Assembly: GCA_018648805.1 (NCBI GenBank) | Contig: JABGQM010000015.1 | Location: forward strand, 1 to 64,000 | Reading direction: 5' to 3' | From: Verrucomicrobiota bacterium | GTDB taxonomy: Bacteria; Verrucomicrobiota; Kiritimatiellia; UBA8416; JABMPJ01 | Length of the DNA: 64,000 bases | Part shown: piece by piece, positions 43,285-51,972 of the stretch | How the letters are laid out: every line of letters begins with the position of its first letter | How positions within the stretch are numbered: position 1 is the first letter of the stretch | Program-made: the position numbers and the translations under genes | The notes under the pieces: model-generated | Databases searched by the model: none | What the model was told of the DNA's origin: nothing | The model's input: only the letters and a program-made list of their open reading frames with translations

Positions 43285-44319
43285 ATGAGTGATGATCTTC
43301 AAGCGAGAGACAGGCAGATTTACGAGCGCGAGCTGCGTGGGTTTCTGCCCGCCCGGATCTTCGACGCCCACGTCCACTTTTTTGACGGGTCCTGCTTTGT
43401 TGCCGGCACATCGTTTCCTGCCAATCATCCCTACAGCAAAGTCGGCTCTACGTTTGGTCCTTCCGACTACCTCGCGTGGGCCGCGGACGCTCTGCCGGGC
43501 GTGGAGATCCATACGAATAGCTTCGGCCATCCGGGACCGGAGAGCGATCGCGACGCGTCAGCGGTCTACACCGGCAGCACTGCAGACAACCGGCGCTCTT
43601 ACGGACTGGCATTGGTTGCGCCCGCAGATTCGGCTGCGTGTGTGCGACGGCGAGTAGAACAGAACCAGCTTGTGGGCTTTAAGCCCTATCCAGATTTCGT
43701 TACCGGCAAGCCGGTGGGTGAGGTCACCGTGCACGACATGCTGCCGGCGGAACAGATGGCCGTGGCCGATGAGCTGGGGCTGGTTATCATGCTGCACATT
43801 CCGCGGCCCGGCCGACTCGCCGATCCGCTTAACCAGGTGCAGATGGTGGAGTTGTGCGAACGCTATCCCAACGCACGCATCATCTTTGCGCACATTGGAC
43901 GGGCCTATTTCCTCAGCAACGTGGTCGGTTTCCTCGATGGCATCGCCGCCTGTCCCAACGCCTACATCGACACCGCTATGATCAACCACGAAGGTGTCCT
44001 CGAGTACGCCTTCCGGAACTTCCCGCGCGACCGCATCCTCTTCGGCGCCGATGCCCCCTATGCGCTGGTGCGCGGCAAGTCCGTGGAGATCAACAACCAG
44101 TACGCCTACTTGGTGGGCGAAGACTACACTATGGGCACGGGCATCTATGACGCGGAGCATGCGGTGAGCTTCACGACCTTCTATTACGAACAGCTCCGGG
44201 GGATCAAGCTGGCCGCCGAACGTGCCGGCTTGGAGCGATGCGAGATCGAGGATTTCTTCTTCAACAATGCCGACCGGCTGTTCGGGTCGGTCGTGAGGGC
44301 GGCACGGCATGATATGTAA
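43285..44319 (+). CDS. Amidohydrolase-2 family metal-dependent hydrolase
   Basis: 344 residues. Metal-site residues of the TIM-barrel amidohydrolase-2 family are visible: FDAHVHFFDG near the start, MLHIPRPGR, IIFAHIGRAY and LFGADAPY. The family includes decarboxylases and lactonases acting on aromatic or sugar-derived acids. Adjacency to an isomerase-like and a Gfo/Idh gene suggests a sugar lactonase or related role. Its 3-prime end overlaps the next gene by 11 bases. Confidence 0.82.
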   Translation: MSDDLQARDRQIYERELRGFLPARIFDAHVHFFDGSCFVAGTSFPANHPYSKVGSTFGPSDYLAWAADALPGVEIHTNSFGHPGPESDRDASAVYTGSTADNRRSYGLALVAPADSAACVRRRVEQNQLVGFKPYPDFVTGKPVGEVTVHDMLPAEQMAVADELGLVIMLHIPRPGRLADPLNQVQMVELCERYPNARIIFAHIGRAYFLSNVVGFLDGIAACPNAYIDTAMINHEGVLEYAFRNFPRDRILFGADAPYALVRGKSVEINNQYAYLVGEDYTMGTGIYDAEHAVSFTTFYYEQLRGIKLAAERAGLERCEIEDFFFNNADRLFGSVVRAARHDM

Positions 44320-45772
44320 TGGCAATCCAACCATCGGCCTGTTGCCGCTTTACCTGGCGCTATACGACAAAGTGGCACCGGATTTGCGGTCGGAGTTTAA
44401 CGGTTTCATGGGCGACATTGTGGCCGGCCTCGAGGCACACGGAATCGCCGTGGGGATGACCGCGCCGATCTGTTGCGTTGCGGACGAGGTCGCGGCCGCC
44501 GTGCGGCAGTTCGAAGCCGATGGCATTGATGCCATCGTCACGCTGCATCTGGCCTACTCACCTTCCCTGGAGGCCGTGGATGCGCTGTGCGGCACGTCGC
44601 TGCCGATCGTCATGCTCGACACCACCATGGACGCGGCGTACGGCCTTGATGTTTCGCCTGACCGACTCATGGTGAACCACGGTATCCATGGTGTCATGGA
44701 TCTTGCCTGCATGCTGCGTCGGCGCGAGAAGCCCTTCGAGATTGTTGCCGGTCACTACAGTGACCCGGCCGTCCTGGAAAGAGCAGCGGATACGGTCCGC
44801 GCAAGCGCGGACCGTGAACTGACCCTACCGGGGACCACAGCGCATGCGGCCGCCGCTGCACCCGCCGAAGGTCCGCTGCGCAAGAATCGCGTCCTGCGCA
44901 TCGGCGATGCCTTTGCAGGCATGGGCGATTTTGCCGTCGAGCCGGACCTTCTGCGTGAGCGGTTCGGGATCGAGGTCGAACAGGTCGGACTGGAAGCTCT
45001 TGATGCAGCGGTCGAGGCCGTAGACGAAGCGGCCCTTGCCGCGGAGCTTGCGGCTGACACCGAGCGGTTCGATTGCGAACTGGACGAGGTCGTGCACCGT
45101 CAGTCCATCCGCGTGGGACTTGGATTGCGGCACTTGCTGGATGTCGGCGGCTATCACGGTTTCAGCGTCAACTTCCAGGCGTTCGACCGAACCGACCGGG
45201 CAGCGGACAGCATGCCGTTTCTTGAGATCTCGAAGGCCATGGCGCGGGGCATCGGGTACGCTGGCGAAGGGGATGTCCTGACCGCTGCACTGGTGGGCGC
45301 CCTGGCACGGGAGTTCGAGGCTGTGACGTTCACGGAAATCTTCTGTCCGGACTGGACCGGCAACAGCCTGTTCCTTTCGCACATGGGCGAGATCAGTCCC
45401 TCCGTCGCCGGCGATCGGCCCAGGATCTCTACCAAGCCGGCCTTCGACGGCAAGTCGGCAGCGACGGCTGTGCTGACCTGTGCGGTAAAGCCTGGTCCGG
45501 CGGTGTACGTCAATCTCGCGCCCGGGCCGAACGACAGCTTTTCCCTGATCATCGCCCCGGTCGAGGTATTGGCTGAGAACGGCGACCTCGATCCGGCCAT
45601 GCGCGACACGGTTCGCGCCTGGGTGCGGCCCACGTGCAAGGTGAGCGAATTCCTCGAAGCCTACTGCCAAGCCGGCGGCACACATCACAGCGCGCTGGTA
45701 CTGGGGGGTTGTGCTGACGCGGTGGTGGCGTTTGGGCGGAGGCTGGGGGTGGCCGTGTGTGTGATTGGGTAG
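44309..45772 (+). CDS. L-fucose/L-arabinose isomerase-like protein
   Basis: 487 residues. The start, PTIGLLPLYLALYDKVAPDLR, and the pattern GIDAIVTLHLAYSPS, then RIGDAFAGMGDFAV, SVNFQAFD and FTEIFCPDWTGNSLFLSHMGE resemble the fucose/arabinose isomerase fold, in which Glu, Asp and His bind Mn. The match is to the broad superfamily, not to true FucI or AraA, so the substrate is uncertain. It overlaps the amidohydrolase gene. Confidence 0.72.
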   Translation: MICNGNPTIGLLPLYLALYDKVAPDLRSEFNGFMGDIVAGLEAHGIAVGMTAPICCVADEVAAAVRQFEADGIDAIVTLHLAYSPSLEAVDALCGTSLPIVMLDTTMDAAYGLDVSPDRLMVNHGIHGVMDLACMLRRREKPFEIVAGHYSDPAVLERAADTVRASADRELTLPGTTAHAAAAAPAEGPLRKNRVLRIGDAFAGMGDFAVEPDLLRERFGIEVEQVGLEALDAAVEAVDEAALAAELAADTERFDCELDEVVHRQSIRVGLGLRHLLDVGGYHGFSVNFQAFDRTDRAADSMPFLEISKAMARGIGYAGEGDVLTAALVGALAREFEAVTFTEIFCPDWTGNSLFLSHMGEISPSVAGDRPRISTKPAFDGKSAATAVLTCAVKPGPAVYVNLAPGPNDSFSLIIAPVEVLAENGDLDPAMRDTVRAWVRPTCKVSEFLEAYCQAGGTHHSALVLGGCADAVVAFGRRLGVAVCVIG

Positions 45773-45812
45773 AGGAAGACAAGGGTAAAGATTACGGTAA
45801 AGACGAGGGAGC
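45773..45812. repeat. Single arm of the GGTAAAGATTAC word family
   Basis: GAAGACAAGGGTAAAGATTA followed by CGGTAAAGACGAGGG, between the isomerase-like and Gfo/Idh genes, only one arm present. Complete palindromes of this family are at 51633-51712 and 62035-62118. Confidence 0.6.
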
Positions 45813-45819
45813 ACAAGAA

Positions 45820-46950
45820 ATGACAACCACTGACCCCATCAAACTAGGCATTGTCGGCGCGGGCGGCCGCGGCGGCTATTTTAAGAAGACCTGCGATGCC
45901 ATTGATAGTGTCTCGATCCATGCCATCTGTGACATCAACGAAGAGGGGCTTGCGACCGCCAAGGAGGCATTGGGAGCCAAGGAGGCCTACCTCGACTATG
46001 AGGAGATGCTTGATACCTCCGATCTGGACGCGGTGCTGGTGGGGACCCCCATGCAGTTTCATGTGCCGCAGTCGATCGCGGCGCTGGAGCGGAATATCCA
46101 TGTGCTGTGCGAGGTGACTGCGGGTGTCTCGGTAGAGGAGTGCAAGGAGCTGGTGCAGGCCTGCAAGCGTAGCAAGGCCATCTATATGATGGCCGAGAAC
46201 TACGTCTATATGAAGCCCAACCAGATCGTGAAGGAGCTGGCCCGGCAGGGGCTCTTCGGTACGCCCTACTATGCAGAAGGCGAGTACATTCACGACGTGA
46301 AGGAGTATGCCCTCACTACCCCATGGCGCCGGCATTGGCAGATGGGGATCGACGGTCTCACCTATTGCACCCACAGCCTGGGCCCGATCCTGCAATGGAT
46401 GCCGGGTGACCGGGTCACACGGGTCTGTTGTGAAGCCGCCGGTGTACGCCAGCAGGACAGTGAGGGCAAGCCCTACTGCCAGGCCGGTAGCACCATGCTC
46501 TGCAAGACCGAGAAGGACGCGCTGATCAAGATCCGGGTCGACCTGGTCTCCGACCGCCCCCACGCCGGGACCAACTACCAGTTGCAGGGCACGGATGGTT
46601 GTTACGAATCAAGCCGTGGTGGCCCCTGGGACAAGGACAAGGTGTGGCTGCGCAGCCGGGATGAAAACTACCGCTGGCGCGATCTCGCGCTCTTCAGCGA
46701 GGTGCCCGAGCTGGCCGAAAAATATCTTCCCGAAAACTGGCGCAATGCGTCCGAGGTGGCCAAGCGTGCGGGGCATGGCGGCGGCGACTACTTTGAGATC
46801 GTGGATTTCGTCAATGCGGTTCAGGGCAAATGCCCGAACCCGATCGATATCCATGCCGCGATGGATATGACCCTACCCGGCCTGATCAGTCAGCAATCCA
46901 TCGCCGAGGACGGTCGCTGGATCGAGGTGCCCGATTCGCGGGGGTGGTGA
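45820..46950 (+). CDS. Gfo/Idh/MocA family oxidoreductase
   Basis: 376 residues from MTTTDPIKLGIVGAGGRGGY. The Rossmann motif GIVGAGGRGGYF, then DLDAVLVGTPMQFHVPQSIAAL, HVLCEVTAGVS and the C-terminal alpha/beta domain with a conserved HDVKEYALTTPWR identify the family. The enzyme would oxidise or reduce a sugar with NAD(P). The first in-frame ATG (45757) lies inside the isomerase gene; the start used here follows the repeat arm. A palindromic element follows the stop. Confidence 0.88.
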   Translation: MTTTDPIKLGIVGAGGRGGYFKKTCDAIDSVSIHAICDINEEGLATAKEALGAKEAYLDYEEMLDTSDLDAVLVGTPMQFHVPQSIAALERNIHVLCEVTAGVSVEECKELVQACKRSKAIYMMAENYVYMKPNQIVKELARQGLFGTPYYAEGEYIHDVKEYALTTPWRRHWQMGIDGLTYCTHSLGPILQWMPGDRVTRVCCEAAGVRQQDSEGKPYCQAGSTMLCKTEKDALIKIRVDLVSDRPHAGTNYQLQGTDGCYESSRGGPWDKDKVWLRSRDENYRWRDLALFSEVPELAEKYLPENWRNASEVAKRAGHGGGDYFEIVDFVNAVQGKCPNPIDIHAAMDMTLPGLISQQSIAEDGRWIEVPDSRGW

Positions 46951-46964
46951 TGGGGTAGGGGGCA

Positions 46965-47050
46965 GAGATTAAGGCGAAAGATTAGGGCAAAAGATTAAGG
47001 TTGCCTGCTATTCGCCCCTAATCTTTCGCCTTAATCTTTCGCCCTAATCT
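46965..47050. repeat. Palindromic element, AAAGATTAGGGC word family
   Basis: Left arm AGATTAAGGCGAAAGATTAG then GGCAAAAGATTAAGG; right arm CCTAATCTTTCGCCTTAATC then TTTCGCCCTAATCT, near-perfect inverses around a short loop. It occupies the gap between the Gfo/Idh and URO-D-like genes. Confidence 0.8.
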
Positions 47051-47108
47051 CCGGTCGTTGGACACGTGGCCGGTCAGGAGTATAGAGGGTGAGACAAAGG
47101 CATCAGGT

Positions 47109-48242
47109 ATGAGATCCGCCAACGCACAACTAGCCTGGGATACGATCCGGCGGGAGCCGCGGAAGGGGATCCCCATTTGGCTGATCAACCCCATGGAATG
47201 GACCATGATCGATCGGCTGGCCGGCATGCCGGGGGGCAGTTATGAGGCCGATCCGATCCCTACTTATCGCCGCATGCTCGAGAACAGCTCCTGCTCCATG
47301 GTGGATCAATGGATTCCCGAGAACCCCCTGACCATCGGTGCGCACGGGTACGAGCCCGGTGCCGAGCACGGGGCGACCACGGGCGCGGAGCAGATTGTGG
47401 TGGACGGGCAAACCATAGCCGAACCGGAGGATGTGGTCGCGCACATGGAGTCGAACATCTTCCCGGAACTGTTGCGGGCCATCGAAGCGGAGCGTGTGGC
47501 GGACGGGAATGCGGCCGTGGCCGGGATCATCCAGCGTGAGCGCGAGGCCCAGGAGGAGATTGGTCCGTCGATCCTCAAGGTGCCCTACAGCGCGCCGTTC
47601 CCCTGCTTCGCTTACGGGACATACGGCTACGTGAACTACTTCATGGCTTATGCGCTCTATCCCGAGCTTATGGAGCAGCATTTCAAGCTGCAGGCAGATC
47701 TCGCGGCGCTACAGAACCGGAACCTGGCGCGGGCCATGGACGATGGCGGGCTGCCGAAGTACCTGCGGCTCGATCACGACATGGCTGACAGTCGAAGTAC
47801 GCTCGCGGATATCGACAGCCTCGACCGAATCTGGTTTCCGCATTTCGCGCGCAGCATTCAGCCGCTGCTCGACGCCGATGTCACGATGATCTGGCACTGC
47901 GACGGCAACCTGATGGCGATGGTGCCGCGACTGCTTGAATGCGGTCTGCGCGGCTTCCAGGGGTTTCAGTACGAAGACGGCATGGACTATCAGAAGATCT
48001 GCGCCATGAAAGATCGCGACGGCCGCGAGCTGCTGATCATTGCCGGAGTCTCCGTCACCCGCACGTTGCCCCACGGCACGCCCGATGATGTCCGCGACGA
48101 GATGCGGTTCCTCGTCGAACACGGCCCGAAACAGGGCCTGTTCCTCGGCGGTTCAAGCAGCATCGCCCCCGGTGTTCCGTGGGAAAACCTGAAGGCGCTC
48201 GTCGACGGGTTCGCGCACTACCGGCGGTGTGGGCGGGGGTGA
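47109..48242 (+). CDS. Uroporphyrinogen-decarboxylase (URO-D) family protein
   Basis: 377 residues. The fold is suggested by AYALYPELMEQHFKLQADLA, TMIWHCDGNLMAMVPRLLECG, GFQGFQYEDGMDYQKI and the late GLFLGGSSSIAPGVPWENLKAL, as in URO-D/MtaA-like proteins that often act with corrinoid methyl transfer or sugar catabolism in PVC and Lentisphaerota genomes. Uroporphyrinogen decarboxylase activity itself is unlikely in this context. The start has AAAGG about 10 bases upstream. Confidence 0.7.
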   Translation: MRSANAQLAWDTIRREPRKGIPIWLINPMEWTMIDRLAGMPGGSYEADPIPTYRRMLENSSCSMVDQWIPENPLTIGAHGYEPGAEHGATTGAEQIVVDGQTIAEPEDVVAHMESNIFPELLRAIEAERVADGNAAVAGIIQREREAQEEIGPSILKVPYSAPFPCFAYGTYGYVNYFMAYALYPELMEQHFKLQADLAALQNRNLARAMDDGGLPKYLRLDHDMADSRSTLADIDSLDRIWFPHFARSIQPLLDADVTMIWHCDGNLMAMVPRLLECGLRGFQGFQYEDGMDYQKICAMKDRDGRELLIIAGVSVTRTLPHGTPDDVRDEMRFLVEHGPKQGLFLGGSSSIAPGVPWENLKALVDGFAHYRRCGRG

Positions 48243-48263
48243 GTCTCGGCAGCCGGTGCGCAG

Positions 48264-48467
48264 CTAGTCTCCCGTGGGGGGCAATGGGCGGATCCTGGGC
48301 CAGGCACCGCACACCGATCCCTCGTGGAACAGGAGCTGGTTCTTGTCCAGCGCGTCCTTCAGGTCGGCGGGTGAGCCGTCGAACAGGTCGCCGCCGTGGA
48401 TGAGGACGCAGTGTCCAAGGTGATCTTCAGGAAGAAGGTCGATGATCTCGCCGGCATCTTCTAGCAT
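48264..48467 (-). CDS. Short reading frame, doubtful
   Basis: 67 codons, MLEDAGEIIDLLPEDHLGHC then VLIHGGDLFDGSPADLKDAL. The composition is protein-like and acidic with ordinary codon use, and it fills the 315-bp gap after the URO-D-like gene, but there is no clear ribosome site and no recognised family. It could be a gene remnant. Confidence 0.3.
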   Translation of the reverse strand: MLEDAGEIIDLLPEDHLGHCVLIHGGDLFDGSPADLKDALDKNQLLFHEGSVCGAWPRIRPLPPTGD

Positions 48468-48557
48468 ACTTCGCCAGGTTCGGCCGAGTTCGCCTATGGC
48501 CGGGGGGCTGACGGGGCTGTCCCCTCGAGTTGGTCCCCTCGAGTTGTAGCCCTGAAA

Positions 48558-49805
48558 CTACCAGGTGAAATCCGGGAGGGGGAATTCCCATGCGTCGCGG
48601 ATTTCGATCATGCGCTGCTCGTGGATTCCCAGGCCTGCGCAGATGGATTCCCATGTGATGGCGGCGGTATGAACCGCCTGGAGAATGTTGTCGAGCTCCC
48701 GCCGGTTGATGCCGAAGGTGTCCGCTAGCGGCTCCAGGTCGGCTCGCCCAATCTGTTCGCGCTTGCCGCGTAGCGGCATCTGCCGATACAACCCGTTGCC
48801 GATCCCCGGTCGCGAAAACATCACATCGTAGGCCGGCGAGAGGGTCCAGTTCCCAGCCTTGTCCATGGTGAATGCGTGATTCTTGCTGTGGTCATCGCGC
48901 ACACCAAACGAGATGTTAAAAACCATACGGAGGAAGGCCTCGTACACACAGCGCTGATCCCGCGTGACCCTCAGTACGGCGCGCAGAAACTCCTCGTAGT
49001 CCGTATTGCCGGCATGTGAATCGCGATTGAGCATGCCGGCCAGTGTGTGACAGTGCAGTCGTTCGCTGGGCAGCCAGTCGAACCGCTTCACCGCGAAGTG
49101 CCGGACCGCATCGGGTCCGGCGCTGACGAGGCGCGATTCCGGCACGTCCATACCCACGCTTTCGGCCAGCAGGTAATAGGCCTTTTCAACCGGACCATAC
49201 TGGCGGAGGGGGTCAGTTTCGATCTTCAGGATCCAAGGCTCATAACCCGGTGGGGGAAGCGTCTTGCCGTACCACACTCGCTCGGGATCATCGGGCGCTA
49301 TCGCGATGCGCTGCTTCGGTCTGGCACCGCCGGTAGATGCGCCTGATTCGATGACCTCGGGAAGAATGTCCCCCATGTGACCCTCAACCGCAGCGCGGGC
49401 TGAACGCTCCGCCTCAACCAGATCCATCTGCTCGAGCTTCTGCATGTCAGTGTCGGATTGATCCGGGCCGTAGGTCAGGGCTCCCCACCCGCGACGGCCG
49501 ACATAGCACAGACGCTCAAGTACACCGACTGTTTCAGGGTTCATTCCGGCACGCCGGAAACGCTCATCCATGAGCATTTGGCCCCACGAGTCAGGCAAAC
49601 TATCTGCGAAGACCCCGAACAGGCCGGAAAACGGCCGGCTCTCACGGTTCCATTGGACTTCGGGGTCCCATGTCATTTGCAGCGGGGATACAGGGCAGCC
49701 GGTTGCCAACCATGCCGGGTCGAACTGGAACGCAATTCCAGGTACGCCGGCATCGTCGGCCAGGAGCCCGACGCGCTGGTCCCAAAGATAGACTTCTGTT
49801 CTCAT
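48558..49805 (-). CDS. HipA-family Ser/Thr kinase toxin
   Basis: 415 residues. The HipA N-terminal domain (VYLWDQRVGLLADD, FQFDPAWLATGCPVSPLQM, FGVFADSLPDSWG) and C-terminal kinase domain (AVKRFDWLPSERLHCHTLAGML, then NISFGVRDDHSKNHAFTMDK with the catalytic Asp, and SPAYDVMFSRPG) are complete. HipA phosphorylates glutamyl-tRNA synthetase or other targets, giving persistence. It overlaps the antitoxin gene by four bases, in the usual order. Confidence 0.92.
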   Translation of the reverse strand: MRTEVYLWDQRVGLLADDAGVPGIAFQFDPAWLATGCPVSPLQMTWDPEVQWNRESRPFSGLFGVFADSLPDSWGQMLMDERFRRAGMNPETVGVLERLCYVGRRGWGALTYGPDQSDTDMQKLEQMDLVEAERSARAAVEGHMGDILPEVIESGASTGGARPKQRIAIAPDDPERVWYGKTLPPPGYEPWILKIETDPLRQYGPVEKAYYLLAESVGMDVPESRLVSAGPDAVRHFAVKRFDWLPSERLHCHTLAGMLNRDSHAGNTDYEEFLRAVLRVTRDQRCVYEAFLRMVFNISFGVRDDHSKNHAFTMDKAGNWTLSPAYDVMFSRPGIGNGLYRQMPLRGKREQIGRADLEPLADTFGINRRELDNILQAVHTAAITWESICAGLGIHEQRMIEIRDAWEFPLPDFTW

Positions 49806-50101
49806 GGACGTCGCTCACGTACGCGCTGTGGGGGCGGTCCCGGTACAGGGCTGTACAGATCTCGAGGGGGGGCGACGGTGAGGAGACTCTCCAGCCCTGA
49901 TCGCTCGCCGAGGGCGCGAAGCACGGCGATAAACGAACTCAGCCTGACCTCTCCCGTCCGCTCAAGCGTCCGCAGTGTATTGACGTGAATACCGGCCTTC
50001 GCGGCCAGCGTCTTCTGCGCCATTCGCTTCTCGATACGGGTTCTCCTGACCCGGGCGCCCAGTTCTTGAGCCAATTCGCGATCTGTCTCGAACAACAACA
50101 T
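49802..50101 (-). CDS. HipB-like XRE-family antitoxin
   Basis: 99 residues from MLLFETDRELAQELGARVRRTR. The helix-turn-helix is RMAQKTLAAKAGIHVNTLRTLERTGEVRLSSFIAVLRAL. It should bind HipA and repress its own operon. The frame is open 44 codons further up, but the shorter start fits the family and the promoter below. If that promoter is right, the mRNA is leaderless. Confidence 0.85.
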   Translation of the reverse strand: MLLFETDRELAQELGARVRRTRIEKRMAQKTLAAKAGIHVNTLRTLERTGEVRLSSFIAVLRALGERSGLESLLTVAPPRDLYSPVPGPPPQRVRERRP

Positions 50102-50108
50102 ACTAGTG

Positions 50109-50136
50109 GTTATAGCAGATATGACATTGTAAGCAA
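50109..50136 (-). promoter_or_regulatory. Promoter of the hipBA module
   Basis: On the minus strand TTGCTT (50131-50136) and TATAAC (50109-50114) are 16 bases apart. Transcription would begin near 50101-50102, at the hipB start codon. The A/T-rich stretch here contrasts with the GC-rich surroundings. Confidence 0.5.
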
Positions 50137-50328
50137 CATTAAAATATGGATTACGAGAGAGAAATGAATATGTCTCGCATTCGTAGCCCCTGCACTTGTT
50201 CCGCTCTGGCGAAGGCGGATCCATCGTCCCCAAATTCGGTCTCTGGGCATTTCGGATTTCACTGGGTATATTCCGCCACAGGTATTGCCATATGGCGGGT
50301 CAACATGTTTCTTCTCCTCTCCCTCCCG

Positions 50329-50380
50329 TGCGCAAACAGGACAAAACCTGTGCGCAATCATGGGTATCTTTCGCTTGCCG
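50329..50380 (+). promoter_or_regulatory. TGCGCA-22-TGCGCA element, copy 2 (SGNH hydrolase)
   Basis: TGCGCA at 50329 and 50351, the central part reading AACAGGACAAAACCTG, then TGGGTATCTTTCGCTTGCCG. The 32 bp at 50307-50338 leading into the first core are repeated exactly at 51832-51863. It lies about 90 bases before the SGNH gene and, with weak hairpins near 50197-50225, is the main content of the 340-bp gap after hipB. Confidence 0.7.
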
Positions 50381-50441
50381 GATTCGGGACAATCGAGGCC
50401 ACGAATTAAGGAAGCGGTCTGGCCCTTTGGTCTGATATATC

Positions 50442-51617
50442 ATGAGAAGACATCTGACTTTATTGTTGCTGGCGATCACTGTGCTGTTGTGCGGAAACGT
50501 GTCAGCCGACGAGCTGCCGCGCGTGCTTCTGCTGGGAGACTCCATCTCGCTTGGCTACACCCAGCCAACGATTGACCTTCTTGACGGCATGGCGAGCGTG
50601 TCTCACCCCCCGGAAAACTGCCAATCCACCGAGTACGCACTGGTGAGGATCGAGGCATGGCTGGGTAGCACGCCCTGGGATGTTATTCATTTCAACTGGG
50701 GCATCTGGGACGCGCATCACTTCAGCTCGGATGACTCGTTCAGGACCACTCATGCGGAGTATGAACAGAACCTGAGGACACTGGTGGCCCGACTCAAGAC
50801 CACCGGTGCCCAACTGATCTGGGCCAGCACGACACCGTTGCAGGGACGAATTGATGTGGCCGGTATATGGGTAGAAGAAGCGGAGATACCCATCCGCAAT
50901 GCCATCGCCTACCAGGTGATGGTGGATAACGGCATTGCCATCAATGATCTCTACGCGGAGATGCTCCCGCACCTGGCGCAGCTCCAAAGTGCCGACAATG
51001 TACATTTCACACCCGCGGGCTATGAGTTTCTTGCGCAACGCGTGGCAGATAGCATCACGTCTGGCGAGCCTGTACCGGATTATGTTGGCATGACCCGGAC
51101 CAACGCAGAAGCAGCCGTCGTGGCAGCCGGATTTACCCTCGGCATCATCACCACATCGCCGTCGAACGCGGCCGTGACGGTCACCCAGGTGGGGGCCACA
51201 ACCCAGTGGGATATCAATGTCGACCCCATCACATTCACCGCGAATGCCAATGCCGGAGATTTCGAGTGGCTGGTCTTCGAAGACTTCTTTTCTGCCAACT
51301 CGACCGTTGCAGGCACTTACATTTCCGGGACCCTATCGGTATCGGTAAACGGGGGGGCTGCCAGCAGTATTACACCGGCCTTTGCCAATGGGACGTTTAA
51401 CACGCCCTTCGGCGGGCTCGACCCAAACGATCTACTCATCAACATTTTCGGCGCCGGGTTCAGCCCCAGTGAAGGCGACAAGGTGACGGTGTCCGGGTCG
51501 GTACGGTTTTCCTCCACCGATGTTCCGGCACCTGCCGCAGGGCCGATCAATGCGGCTTTCTGGAGTTCCTCTCCAGATCTCATCCAGACGGATGAAGTTT
51601 CCGTGTCGGTGCTTTAG
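50442..51617 (+). CDS. Secreted SGNH/GDSL hydrolase with PASTA-like and beta-rich C-terminal region
   Basis: 391 residues. Signal peptide MRRHLTLLLLAITVLLCGNVSA, then VLLLGDSISLGY with the nucleophile Ser in GDSI, FNWGIWD, and NVHFTPAGYEFLAQ carrying the Asp/His pair, giving the SGNH set. After residue about 205 comes VPDYVGMTRTNAEAAVVAAGF, a PASTA-like unit, and a beta-rich domain to the end. Probably an extracellular esterase on sugars or peptidoglycan-like material; the substrate is unknown. Confidence 0.85.
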   Translation: MRRHLTLLLLAITVLLCGNVSADELPRVLLLGDSISLGYTQPTIDLLDGMASVSHPPENCQSTEYALVRIEAWLGSTPWDVIHFNWGIWDAHHFSSDDSFRTTHAEYEQNLRTLVARLKTTGAQLIWASTTPLQGRIDVAGIWVEEAEIPIRNAIAYQVMVDNGIAINDLYAEMLPHLAQLQSADNVHFTPAGYEFLAQRVADSITSGEPVPDYVGMTRTNAEAAVVAAGFTLGIITTSPSNAAVTVTQVGATTQWDINVDPITFTANANAGDFEWLVFEDFFSANSTVAGTYISGTLSVSVNGGAASSITPAFANGTFNTPFGGLDPNDLLINIFGAGFSPSEGDKVTVSGSVRFSSTDVPAPAAGPINAAFWSSSPDLIQTDEVSVSVL

Positions 51618-51632
51618 AAGGAACGATACTCT

Positions 51633-51712
51633 GTCTTCTTTGTCTTTACCATTGTCTTCACCCTCGTCTCTCTCCGCACAGATTAAGGTAAAGACAATGG
51701 CAAAGACGAAGG
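51633..51712. repeat. Palindromic element, GGTAAAGACAATGG word family, copy 1
   Basis: Left arm GTCTTCTTTGTCTTTACCAT then TGTCTTCACCCTCGTC; right arm AGATTAAGGTAAAGACAATG then GCAAAGACGAAGG, inverse with a few mismatches. It lies right after the SGNH hydrolase gene. Confidence 0.75.
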
Positions 51713-51772
51713 GCTTGACGGGCCTGTTCCGCCTTGGCGAAGGCGGATCCCGCTGACCTGATCGGATCTGGT

Positions 51773-51833
51773 TCTTGGGTACTTTGGTATTGGGGACTTC
51801 ATTGGGTCCTTGGGTATTTGGGTCCTTGGGTGT
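51773..51833. repeat. Degenerate CTTGGGTA word tract
   Basis: Units such as CTTGGGTACTTTGGTATTGG, ATTGGGTCCTTGGG and TATTTGGGTCCTTGGG, one arm only, with no inverse partner found nearby. It is another word of the same style as the heptamer tracts. Confidence 0.55.
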
Positions 51834-51853
51834 TTCTTCTCCTCTCCCTCCCG

Positions 51854-51885
51854 TGCGCAAACATGGGTAGTCTTTGGCTTGCCGG
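51854..51885 (+). promoter_or_regulatory. TGCGCA element with one core only (giant surface protein)
   Basis: TGCGCAAACATGGGTAGTCT then TTGGCTTGCCGG: one core is present and the 22-bp unit between cores is missing, as if deleted between the direct repeats. The tail after the core matches the other copies. It lies about 105 bases upstream of the giant gene. Confidence 0.6.
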
Positions 51886-51972
51886 ATTTGGGAAAATGGA
51901 TGCAACGATTAAGGAAGATGTCTGTTGTTTGGCCTGTTTGGGCCAAGAAACGCTGCAGTAGGAGCATAATCG

